In this document: positions 54,106 through 61,982 of the stretch, piece after piece
Position numbering within the stretch: position 1 is the stretch's first letter
How the letters are laid out: each line of letters starts with the position of its first letter
Assembly (NCBI RefSeq): GCF_010646885.2
Contig: NZ_CP050700.1
Coordinates: 6,144,001-6,208,000, forward strand
DNA length: 64,000 nucleotides
Direction of reading: 5' to 3'
DNA from: Desulfopila sp. IMCC35008
GTDB lineage: Bacteria > Desulfobacterota > Desulfobulbia > Desulfobulbales > Desulfocapsaceae
Made by a program: the position numbers and the translations under genes
Notes under the pieces: model-generated
Database searches by the model: none
What the model was told of the DNA's origin: nothing
What the model saw: the letters and a program-made list of their open reading frames with translations, nothing else

Positions 54106-56565
54106 ATGGCCAGAGATGATGTAAAACTTAGGATCATTTATAAATATTCAGGAGAGGAAAACGAGGTTCTCCTTTCAAGCCTGACCGACACAGTTATCAG
54201 TTTTCTCGACCAGATGGCTACCAGGCAGCTTACTGGTCCAACGTTTTTTCAAATCATCAGGAAGGGCACTGGTTCCGATAAGTTTTCCAGATTGCTTTCC
54301 GCTTGCCAACATGACGATAATCCGGAAGGTTTTTTTCGTGAATTGCTCGATAAACTTGGTGTGGCAAACGGATCTGACACGATCACCATCAACGGCGTTG
54401 AGATGCCGCATTTACTACTTGTAGCAATCCTTGAGATTGTGCTTCCGGGCAATGGTTTCATCTCTATTAAAACAGTCGATGCGCTGGAAAAGGCGGCGAA
54501 CCTGAATGTTCCAGAGGAAGATCGAGGGGCTATGCAGGAAGTGATAGATACGTATCCTGTGCGGCTTTCCATGCATACCATCCGCCAGATGAGGGTCTCT
54601 CGCGACGTTGCTTATCAATATCTTCCTTTTACAGAGGAGCTCGAAAAAGTCGGCCACACAAACACCTGGATTGGTCAGTTTCATCAAGGTCTTCTCGAAC
54701 AGATGTACCAGAACCGGGTCATTTTCCTGCTCAACATGAGTTGCCCTGTCTATTGCCGGTTCTGTTTTCGCAAACATAAAGAGTCACGCAATGAAGCCAA
54801 CCCGACGCCGGAAGATGTAAAAGCAGCTGTCGAACACGTCAGAAACTCCCCATCCATCAAGGAGGTTGTGGTAACAGGCGGCGATCCGTTCATGAGTAAA
54901 AATAATATGGCCGCAACCATTGATAACCTGATGGCGGTCGAGCACGTCCAGACCCTGCGACTGGCCACGCGCTCCGTTGCTTATTATCCTGACCTCTTTC
55001 TTGCTGAGGATGGAAGGCTGTTAACGTATCTTAAGCGTAAGCATTTAGAACTGCAGGAGAGGGGTAAGCGTATAGAGCTGGCAACCCATTTCATTCATCC
55101 TGATGAAATTTCCCCTCAATGCCTGATGATAATTACCGACCTTGTCAAAAATGGTATCGGCGTATATATCCAGACGCCTTTCCTTGACGGATGCAATGAC
55201 AAGGGGCCGGAACTGGTACGACTGTTCAACCTGCTTCGAGGAGCCGGTGCCGAGCTTCATTACATTTATATTCCCTGCAGTCCCATACATGGCAACAGCG
55301 TATACTGGTCTCCCATATCGAAAGGACATGAGGCCGGTAACTACCTGCGTGCTCACCTTTCAGACCGTATTGTCCCGCGAATCTGTACGGCTACCCCGAT
55401 TGGTAAAATGGACTGGAACTCAAGCGGCTGGGCAGTGGAACCGGTGAGGGAAAACGAAAATTTCATATGGATCAGAAGTCCTTATACTCCTGAATACTTT
55501 AAGGAGTTTGCGCCCCTTGCAAATGAATTACAGAATATAAGGGTCAACGCAGAAGGCACTATCGATATCCAGTACATGGCCAAGATCGGAGATGAGTCGC
55601 TTTTTTACGGACCACGTCCGCCACGGACTGAAAGGGAAAAGCCTGAGGCGATCGGCACAGAAGCCGTGGCTGGATTCATTGCAGAAAACGAGGGGATCTC
55701 TCCTTCGCTGGTCGAGACAGGCAGCCCCTTGCTTTCGCGTGTTCACGAAACGCGTGTGGAAATTGATACCGACATTTCAGATGCCGAACTTGATTATATT
55801 AGCAAGGACGAACGAATCACGGATGTGGTTGTATTCTCAAAGACGGACATCGTTAACAACCTGCACAAGATCGTGGCATTAGTCAAAAAACTCGATGATA
55901 TTCCTCACGTGAACAGTCTCAGGCTGCGCAGCCTCGCATTCAACACAACACCACATCATTACACTCCGCTGGTGATAGATCTCCTTGCCGGTTTAAATAA
56001 GCTGACGATGGTAAATCCCCTTCGCCTGGAAATTGAGGCCCAATTTCTTAAAGCAGACGACATTACGGATGAGCATACGAGACTGACCCGTATACTTAAG
56101 AATAAAGGAATAACGGTTTACAGCAACACGCCCCTTCTGGGGCGAATCAATGACTCGGCAGAAGAAATTCATCGACTTGCTTACCGGTGTCGTGAAGCAG
56201 GAATTGAATTTCATCACCTTTTTGTGACCGGCACCCCGGTGCAGCAGCAGTGGAACATTGAAAACCCGATTTATCTCTATGATGTGGTCGACATTGCCAC
56301 CAAGGTTCGCCGGGAGGGAAGTGGCCGTGAGATCCCTCGGTATATTATCAAAACTGAGCTCGGAGAGGTGGATTTCGGACTTACTTCAACTATTACCGGC
56401 GAAGGAAGCAAACTACAGGTGAAACTCGATCCCTATGATATGTCTTACTATCGATCATTATCTTCGGATTTCACCTTACCTGAAAGTGTTACGATTGCTG
56501 AGGACGGTCACCCTGTTGTAACGATTACAGGTTTGTTAAAGACAACCGAACATCCGTTATCCTGA
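54106..56565 (+). CDS. KamA-family radical SAM aminomutase with a second, cluster-less barrel
   Basis: 819 residues, about twice the size of lysine 2,3-aminomutase, starting after GGAGAGGAATAG. Residues 1-500 are KamA-like: radical-SAM cysteines Cys213, Cys217, Cys220 (CPVYCRFCFRK), GGDP at 258-261, PLP lysine candidate Lys434 (PIGK). The acids that bind the lysine side chain in the clostridial enzyme (Asp293, Asp330) align near 390-393 (PCSP) and 425-430 (RICTAT), with no Asp or Glu, so lysine is an unlikely substrate. Residues 545-819 repeat the aminomutase barrel (LEIEAQFLKADDIT, VYSNTPLLGRIND) but lack the cysteines. It is divergent from an IclR regulator and followed at 12 bp by an M23-like gene. 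It may convert an unknown alpha-amino acid to a beta-amino acid. Confidence 0.85.
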   Translation: MARDDVKLRIIYKYSGEENEVLLSSLTDTVISFLDQMATRQLTGPTFFQIIRKGTGSDKFSRLLSACQHDDNPEGFFRELLDKLGVANGSDTITINGVEMPHLLLVAILEIVLPGNGFISIKTVDALEKAANLNVPEEDRGAMQEVIDTYPVRLSMHTIRQMRVSRDVAYQYLPFTEELEKVGHTNTWIGQFHQGLLEQMYQNRVIFLLNMSCPVYCRFCFRKHKESRNEANPTPEDVKAAVEHVRNSPSIKEVVVTGGDPFMSKNNMAATIDNLMAVEHVQTLRLATRSVAYYPDLFLAEDGRLLTYLKRKHLELQERGKRIELATHFIHPDEISPQCLMIITDLVKNGIGVYIQTPFLDGCNDKGPELVRLFNLLRGAGAELHYIYIPCSPIHGNSVYWSPISKGHEAGNYLRAHLSDRIVPRICTATPIGKMDWNSSGWAVEPVRENENFIWIRSPYTPEYFKEFAPLANELQNIRVNAEGTIDIQYMAKIGDESLFYGPRPPRTEREKPEAIGTEAVAGFIAENEGISPSLVETGSPLLSRVHETRVEIDTDISDAELDYISKDERITDVVVFSKTDIVNNLHKIVALVKKLDDIPHVNSLRLRSLAFNTTPHHYTPLVIDLLAGLNKLTMVNPLRLEIEAQFLKADDITDEHTRLTRILKNKGITVYSNTPLLGRINDSAEEIHRLAYRCREAGIEFHHLFVTGTPVQQQWNIENPIYLYDVVDIATKVRREGSGREIPRYIIKTELGEVDFGLTSTITGEGSKLQVKLDPYDMSYYRSLSSDFTLPESVTIAEDGHPVVTITGLLKTTEHPLS

Positions 56566-56577
56566 GCTGGAGAATCC

Positions 56578-57240
56578 ATGTACTACCCTTTCTTTCTTTA
56601 CAGCAGCAAAATCAAACACTATCCAATTTTTCAGGGTTTGAGAGGCGATCCGTATATCGCCGACATGTCTCCCGAAAGTCCCATTCTGGCTGGTATAGAC
56701 GTACGTGACCAGGAAGGTTTTCAACGAATTCTTGATGACAAGATGAGAGGCCAATATCACTGGGGGGTTGCCTCGTATCTGGAAAAACGCGACACATTGC
56801 TTGGCGACTGTCCGCAAATGGTTGCCGACAAGCGATTCATTCATCTCGGACTTGATATCATTGTCGACCTTGGGACACCCTTACATGCTCCGCTTGATGC
56901 CACTGTTGCCGAAAGCGGTTATGAAAGTGGTGAAGGTAATTACGGTGGATATGTTTTGCTCAGGCATGAAAGCCCCCACTTTAAGACCTTCTTTAGCTTT
57001 TATGGCCACTTGAGGAGGGATAGTTTGCCGGAACAGGGTGCCTTTATTGCCGGAGGTCTGCCATTCGCCGAGATTGGGGATTTTCATGAAAACGGCAACT
57101 GGTTCTACCATACACATCTGCAGGTCATTACTGACAAAGGGGTAGAAAAGGGATACACCTCCAAGGGATATTGCAGCGAACGGGATCTTGTTGACATGAA
57201 CGATCTCTGCCCATCGCCTCTGCCATTATTCATTATTTGA
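56578..57240 (+). CDS. Stand-alone M23-peptidase-like domain protein
   Basis: 220 residues. The M23/LytM fold is shown by RFIHLGLDIIVDLGTPLHAPLDATVAESGYE, FFSFYGHLRRDSL and NWFYHTHLQV, retaining HxxxD and HxH zinc ligands. There is no signal peptide. Very similar domains are fused between an APH-type kinase and a class III aminotransferase in large enzymes acting on phosphorylated amino compounds. As a separate cytoplasmic protein 12 bp after the KamA-like gene, it is more likely to be an accessory of small-molecule metabolism than a cell-wall hydrolase. Confidence 0.75.
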   Translation: MYYPFFLYSSKIKHYPIFQGLRGDPYIADMSPESPILAGIDVRDQEGFQRILDDKMRGQYHWGVASYLEKRDTLLGDCPQMVADKRFIHLGLDIIVDLGTPLHAPLDATVAESGYESGEGNYGGYVLLRHESPHFKTFFSFYGHLRRDSLPEQGAFIAGGLPFAEIGDFHENGNWFYHTHLQVITDKGVEKGYTSKGYCSERDLVDMNDLCPSPLPLFII

Positions 57241-57488
57241 AATAGCAGCTAGGAGGTTGTCCGAGAATAGACTTTTTTTCTCAGATCGAGGCATTTCATG
57301 AAAATAAGCGCAGGCATGTGTATAATATTCCGAGCATTATTTTTATGAAATAACGAAGAGTTGCGGAGAAAGGGAGGGGTGGCTTGATGGGGAACAGGTT
57401 TTCCAAATGATCGTGGAGAATAGTTTCAAGTTGCCTCTGACCTCTGACAGGACATGACAGCGCGACATGGAGAAAACCGGCGAGGCTG

Positions 57489-57962
57489 CTAGTTCTCCGG
57501 GATAGGGGTTAAACCGGCTTTGTCGTCCTCAAAGTGAAGAGCGTTGATAAATACTTGAAGGCTTTCTTCAAGATTTACCAACTGTTCAGTTGAAAGCTTG
57601 GTTAAAGCACTGCTTAATTGACCCTGGGGAGGAGAGGGGGCATTGGAGAGAAGTGTCTTGCCTTTTTTCGTGACATGAAGATGCACCGCTCGTTGATCAG
57701 ATTTACTTCTGTCACGATAGATCAGCTCCTTGTCTTCAAGCTTGTCCAGCATGTTTGAACAGGTTGAGCGGTGAACAGTGAGGACAGTGGCGAGTTCGGA
57801 AACCTTTATCCCGTGAGCCGAGGATATTTCATGAAGCATCCAGAGCTGTGCACTGCTCAGACCGCATGATCTTTCTACCTGTCTGGAGTGCGACTGTACG
57901 GCCTTAAAGACAATTCGCAATTGTTTTGTAATATTTGTCTCTCGGTTAGTGCGCTCGCTCAT
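57489..57962 (-). CDS. MarR-family transcriptional regulator
   Basis: 157 residues from the ATG at 57962, with AAAGGAA upstream. Winged helix with LSSAQLWMLHEISSAHGIKVSELATVLTVHRSTCSNMLDKLEDKELIYRDRSKSDQRAVHLHVTKKG. It is downstream of and parallel to proX; an inverted repeat at 58001-58017 upstream of its start is a possible autoregulatory site. Whether it controls proVWX is unknown. Confidence 0.88.
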   Translation of the reverse strand: MSERTNRETNITKQLRIVFKAVQSHSRQVERSCGLSSAQLWMLHEISSAHGIKVSELATVLTVHRSTCSNMLDKLEDKELIYRDRSKSDQRAVHLHVTKKGKTLLSNAPSPPQGQLSSALTKLSTEQLVNLEESLQVFINALHFEDDKAGLTPIPEN

Positions 57963-58000
57963 CAATGTTCCTTTGTTCATTTACCGGTTCTTTGTCTGAG

Positions 58001-58017
58001 TAAACATATACTGTTTA
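58001..58017. promoter_or_regulatory. Inverted repeat upstream of marR
   Basis: TAAACA and TGTTTA pair around five bases in an AT-rich stretch about 40 bp before the marR start. A likely operator or promoter element. Confidence 0.5.
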
Positions 58018-58252
58018 TATAATGGTATGAAGAGAAACAGGCAATAAATTTACAAAGAATATGTCCAATGTTACTGCCGCCAAGGGAGTAGACATTCTCC
58101 CCGGCGCTCACCCCGTTAGCCCTGGTTTCTTGTGAACATTGTTTCCAATTGGTTTTATTTTACGCATTGATTGTCTTTCATTATTGTAGTTTTCGGACCC
58201 AATAATCATAATGCTCACTCAAGGTCAGCCCATGCGGCACCATCTTCGGCAG

Positions 58253-58296
58253 TTTTTTGGCAGCAGATATAGCTTGCTATGATCTGCTGCCAAAAA
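58253..58296. repeat. Long inverted repeat downstream of proX
   Basis: TTTTTGGCAGCAGAT and ATCTGCTGCCAAAAA are exact complements, with an inner ATAGC/GCTAT stem. Ts come first and As last on both strands, the reverse of an intrinsic terminator, so it may protect the proX message end. Confidence 0.65.
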
Positions 58297-58334
58297 CTTT
58301 GAATCCGGTCCGCTGAATGAAAAGGGAATCTGGA

Positions 58335-59363
58335 TTACAGGGCTGCCTTTCGTGCCTCGGCAAGCCATCCGTCCCAGGTTGCTTTGTTTTTGACTATCCA
58401 CTCGTCGACATGTCGCTCAATATCTTTTTGGCTTTTCTCTCCTTCGTTCATGCGAGTGTTCTGTTCATTAATATCCACAAGCGGTAGGGTGAAGAGTTCG
58501 AAGAAACGTGTCGCTGCAGGATTATCCGCCATAAACTTCTTATTGGCGACGATACGGACATCAGAGACAACAAAGCCGAGCTTTACCGGATCGGAAACAG
58601 CCCCTTCAATGCCACTGACCTCCATACGGTCTTTTCCTTTCATCTGGGAGTCTTTGGGGATTGTTTTCGGTACGTTGATCCACATAACATCCTTACCCGG
58701 CTTCATTTTGAAAATAGTCCAGTTGGGAGCCCAGGTATAAAAGAAGATAGGTTCTCCATCTTTGTACGCGGCGATAGCGGAGGCCATGCCAGCTTCATAT
58801 GAGGCCTTGACAGGGTTGATGTGATTGTCCAGGTCGTAGACGTTCATATGATGGGCGATAACTGTCTCACAACCCCAGCCCGGAGGGCATGCCGTTAAGT
58901 CGGCTTTTCCATCACCATTCTTATCGAATGCCTTTTTTACCTCATCCCTCTTGAAGTCGTCGAGAGACGAGATACCGAACTGATCGACATGTTTTTTGGA
59001 GACGAGGTACCCCTGGAGGCCACCTGCCTTTACAACATATCCAACCGTATCGGCCTTGTCATAAAAACCTTTCGGGAGCTGGCCGTCATGGTTCGGAAAC
59101 CAGCCGTTTGTCCAGTAATCTACATCTCCAAGCGACACGGTCTTGTAAAAGATGGGATTCTGGAGATCTTTGGGCTTCTTGACGTTATAGCCAAGTTCTC
59201 CGAGACCTCGACGAACAAGGGCTTCCTGAAAAAATCCTGTATTCCAGGTAGCACGTGCAGGCTGGACCTTCACTCCCTCTCCAGGTTTGTCGGTATCGGC
59301 CTGGACCGTCCCGACCATAGTCATGGATGTTACTGCAGCAATCATAAGAAATTTTTTTAACAT
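58335..59363 (-). CDS. proX: Glycine betaine/proline ABC transporter binding protein ProX
   Basis: 342 residues with signal peptide MLKKFLMIAAVTSMTMVGTVQA. The mature protein has the betaine-binding (OpuAC/ProX) fold: ATWNTGFFQEALVRRGLGELGYNV, VDYWTNGWFPNHDGQLP and FFYTWAPNWTIFKMKPGKDVMWI, with tryptophans that form the cage for quaternary amines in known members. Last gene of proV-W-X. Delivers osmoprotectants to ProW. Confidence 0.92.
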   Translation of the reverse strand: MLKKFLMIAAVTSMTMVGTVQADTDKPGEGVKVQPARATWNTGFFQEALVRRGLGELGYNVKKPKDLQNPIFYKTVSLGDVDYWTNGWFPNHDGQLPKGFYDKADTVGYVVKAGGLQGYLVSKKHVDQFGISSLDDFKRDEVKKAFDKNGDGKADLTACPPGWGCETVIAHHMNVYDLDNHINPVKASYEAGMASAIAAYKDGEPIFFYTWAPNWTIFKMKPGKDVMWINVPKTIPKDSQMKGKDRMEVSGIEGAVSDPVKLGFVVSDVRIVANKKFMADNPAATRFFELFTLPLVDINEQNTRMNEGEKSQKDIERHVDEWIVKNKATWDGWLAEARKAAL

Positions 59364-59375
59364 GTTTACTCCTGT

Positions 59376-60209
59376 CTAATTTTTTTGTGAACCAAGTGAC
59401 TGGGTGATTCTATCGAGCACTATTGCTATCAATACAATTGCCAGGCCGCCGATGGTAGCCAGCCCGATATCGAGTGTATTAAGGCCGAGGACAACAGGGG
59501 CCCCAAGCCCGCCGGCACCAATAAGGGCCGCAATGACAACCATGGAAAGGGCCATCATCATTGTCTGGTTTAGACCGGCCATTATGGTCGGCAGTGCCAA
59601 TGGAATCTGCACTTTTACCAATACCTGCATCCCTGTAGCCCCGAAGGCCTGTGCCGCCTCTACGAGTTCGGGGTGGACCTGCCGTATTCCCAAAGCTGTA
59701 AGGCGGATAATTGGTGGCAAGGCAAAAACTATCGTGGCAAGGACACCGGCAACATTGCCGATGGAAAAGAGCATGACGATCGGCACCAGGTAGACGAATG
59801 CCGGGGTTGTCTGCATTCCGTCAAGAATTGGCCGTAATATGGCTTCAAACCGATCATTTCGGCCAGCACAGATGCCAAGTGGAAGCCCGACTATGGTGCA
59901 GAAGACCACGGATGAGAACACCATGGCCAAAGTTATCATTGTGTCTTCCCAGAGACCGAGGAATCCTATGAAAAACATGGTCGCTGCCGTGAGTATGGCC
60001 AGCCGGACCCCTGAAGCTTTCCAGGCAATGAGAACCATAATGGCAATTATAATGAGAGGCGGTGTCGCCTGAAGACCATTTTCCATACCGATAAGGGTTA
60101 CGTCAACGGGCCATTTAATGGCTTGGAAAAACCATCTATACCCTTCAACAAGCCAGTCAATAAATTGTGATATCCATATATCCAGTGGGATAAGTTTCTC
60201 TTCAAACAT
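59376..60209 (-). CDS. proW: Glycine betaine/proline ABC permease ProW
   Basis: 277 residues from the ATG at 60209, with AGGA upstream; a TTG two codons earlier is an alternative. About six spans, with the EAA region HPELVEAAQAFGATGMQVLVKVQIPLALPTIMAG. It forms the inner-membrane channel of the osmoprotectant importer. Between proV (17 bp) and proX (12 bp). Confidence 0.92.
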   Translation of the reverse strand: MFEEKLIPLDIWISQFIDWLVEGYRWFFQAIKWPVDVTLIGMENGLQATPPLIIIAIMVLIAWKASGVRLAILTAATMFFIGFLGLWEDTMITLAMVFSSVVFCTIVGLPLGICAGRNDRFEAILRPILDGMQTTPAFVYLVPIVMLFSIGNVAGVLATIVFALPPIIRLTALGIRQVHPELVEAAQAFGATGMQVLVKVQIPLALPTIMAGLNQTMMMALSMVVIAALIGAGGLGAPVVLGLNTLDIGLATIGGLAIVLIAIVLDRITQSLGSQKN

Positions 60210-60226
60210 GTACAATATCCTATAAA

Positions 60227-61462
60227 TTATTCAGTTGAGGCTTCTGGGAAGTTGTCTCCACCGTTTTCAGCACGGTGAAGAGTGCGAAGGAAAAGGTTCT
60301 TGGAAACAACACCTTTAAAAGTGCTATCTTCATCAATAACGGGAACCGGCCAGGGTTTGGATGCGACCTGCGGCAGGATGTCCTGCAAGGACTCCGTATC
60401 CCGAACGGCCAGTGCTTCCCGGATAAATGCGTCCTCAATTTTCTTTTCTCCACTATCCTTTTTGTCAAGGAGTGTACGAAGGGAATCTGTCGAAACGACA
60501 CCATAAAAATGGTGTTCTGAATCAAGAATGTATGCATATTCCCGGTCCAGGTTGTTGAGGCGTTCAAGCGTAGCTCGTGGTCCTGCCTGGGGGGTATGCC
60601 AGATAACAGTCGGCTGGTTGTCCCGGACAATATCTCCTGCTGAAATAACACCTGTTGGGTCAACCCCCCTGAAAAATGCGCGGACATAATCATCGGCAGG
60701 GTTCTGCAGTATCTCTTCCGGAGTACCGACCTGTACAACCTTACCACCTTCCATGATGGCAATCCTGTCACCTATTCGCAGTGCTTCATCAAGATCATGG
60801 GAGATAAAAACGATTGTCCTTTCATGTCTATCCTGTAGTTTCAATAACTCATCCTGCATTTCTGTTCGAATCAGCGGGTCAAGCGCCGAGAAGGCCTCGT
60901 CCATCAAGAGGATATCCGGGTCAACAGCCAGTCCGCGTGCGAGGCCGACTCGTTGCTGCATACCTCCACTGAGTTCATCAGGCATTGCTTTTTCCCACCC
61001 TTCAAGGCCTACCTGTTTGAGTGCATCAATAGCTCTTTCCTCCCTGGTCTCCTTCTCGACACCATCAAGTTCAAGACCGAAGGCTACGTTATCGAGGACA
61101 TTGAGATGCGGCATCAAGGCAAATGACTGAAAGACCATGCTTGTCTTGCTCCTGCGGAACTTGACGAGCTGTTTTTTGTCCATCTTCAGAATATTCTCTC
61201 CGTCAATGAGGATTTCTCCGCTGGTTGGTTCAATAAGCCTGTTCAGCATCCTCACCAACGTGGACTTGCCGGATCCGGAAAGGCCCATGACAACAAATAT
61301 CTCTCCTTTCTCGACTTCAAAGCCAGCATCCTGTACACCGACAGTAAGCCCTGTCGTTTCATAGATTTCTTCCTTGGTTTTTCCGTCCGCAATGAGCGAC
61401 AAAGCCTTGCGGGGTGAAGAACCGAATACCTTATACAAGTTTTTAATAACAATTTTAGACAT
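60227..61462 (-). CDS. proV: Glycine betaine/proline ABC transporter ATPase ProV
   Basis: 411 residues. Walker A GLSGSGKST, signature LSGGMQQRVGLARGL, Walker B ILLMDEAFSALDP, plus two CBS domains at the C-terminus (about 280-400) that in OpuA-type systems sense ionic strength. First gene of proVWX. Two 16-bp palindromes at 61549-61594 lie upstream in the likely promoter. Confidence 0.94.
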   Translation of the reverse strand: MSKIVIKNLYKVFGSSPRKALSLIADGKTKEEIYETTGLTVGVQDAGFEVEKGEIFVVMGLSGSGKSTLVRMLNRLIEPTSGEILIDGENILKMDKKQLVKFRRSKTSMVFQSFALMPHLNVLDNVAFGLELDGVEKETREERAIDALKQVGLEGWEKAMPDELSGGMQQRVGLARGLAVDPDILLMDEAFSALDPLIRTEMQDELLKLQDRHERTIVFISHDLDEALRIGDRIAIMEGGKVVQVGTPEEILQNPADDYVRAFFRGVDPTGVISAGDIVRDNQPTVIWHTPQAGPRATLERLNNLDREYAYILDSEHHFYGVVSTDSLRTLLDKKDSGEKKIEDAFIREALAVRDTESLQDILPQVASKPWPVPVIDEDSTFKGVVSKNLFLRTLHRAENGGDNFPEASTE

Positions 61463-61982
61463 GTTGAGCCTTGCTCTTCAGGGTGTAATTTTTCAGTGAA
61501 TAATAGGGGAATTAAAACAGGTGTTCGTGAAGTGGTATTCCGCAAATATGTATTGCGCAATACAATATATTATAAAACTGTATTGTGCAATACAAATATT
61601 GAGCGTCGGCCATGGCCTTTCAAGCAGGATATCTCATGAGATATCTCGAAATGGCATTATTGCTATGAAATGTCAGGTGAGTAGCGGGTGATGCTATGGG
61701 CTGCTTCGTACCATGATTTCCAGAGGCCGTTCATTGTATCTTTGAACCTTTCGGATGATTCGGCATGGCAGGTTATACTTTGTTACAGAGGAATCTGGTT
61801 ACCCGGGCCGCGCAATTCCCTGATTGTTTTGACGATCCTGTGGTTCCGGAATATACTGCGGTTGAGGCGGATATCCGGATGGGGCAACAGAGACAGCAAC
61901 GCTTCAGTAGCGGCTTTTACTGCCCTATTGTCCGTCACTTCTATGAGATATATAAATATGGCTCGACACGACAGCACATTCC
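61463..61982. other. Intergenic region between proV and the PKS gene
   Basis: About 520 bp. Near proV it holds the twin palindromes at 61549-61594. The rest contains only short open frames on both strands (the longest on the plus strand at 61688-62017) without recognisable homology. Confidence 0.5.
61549..61594. promoter_or_regulatory. Two 16-bp palindromes upstream of proV
   Basis: TGTATTGCGCAATACA (61549-61564, perfect) and TGTATTGTGCAATACA (61579-61594, one mismatched centre) are 30 bp apart, about three helical turns. A third degenerate copy may begin at 61536. They look like operators of a MarR-type or similar dimeric regulator, possibly the nearby MarR protein. Confidence 0.7.

Larger units (their letters stand above)
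57963..58334. other. Intergenic region between proX and the marR gene
   Basis: About 370 bp without a gene. Holds the marR promoter region with the repeat at 58001-58017 and, nearer proX, the hairpin at 58253-58296. Confidence 0.5.

Noticed and set aside
54106..56565. Canonical lysine 2,3-aminomutase (ablA)
   Set aside because: The protein is twice the normal length and lacks acids at both lysine-side-chain positions, so the gene symbol was not used.
57241..57488. Insertion-sequence end near GGTTGTCCGAGAATAG
   Set aside because: A resemblance to transposon termini was noticed, but there is no transposase, no matching second end and no target duplication.
58253..58296. Intrinsic terminator after proX
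   Set aside because: The stem is strong, but T-runs precede rather than follow it on both strands, so it was listed as a repeat.
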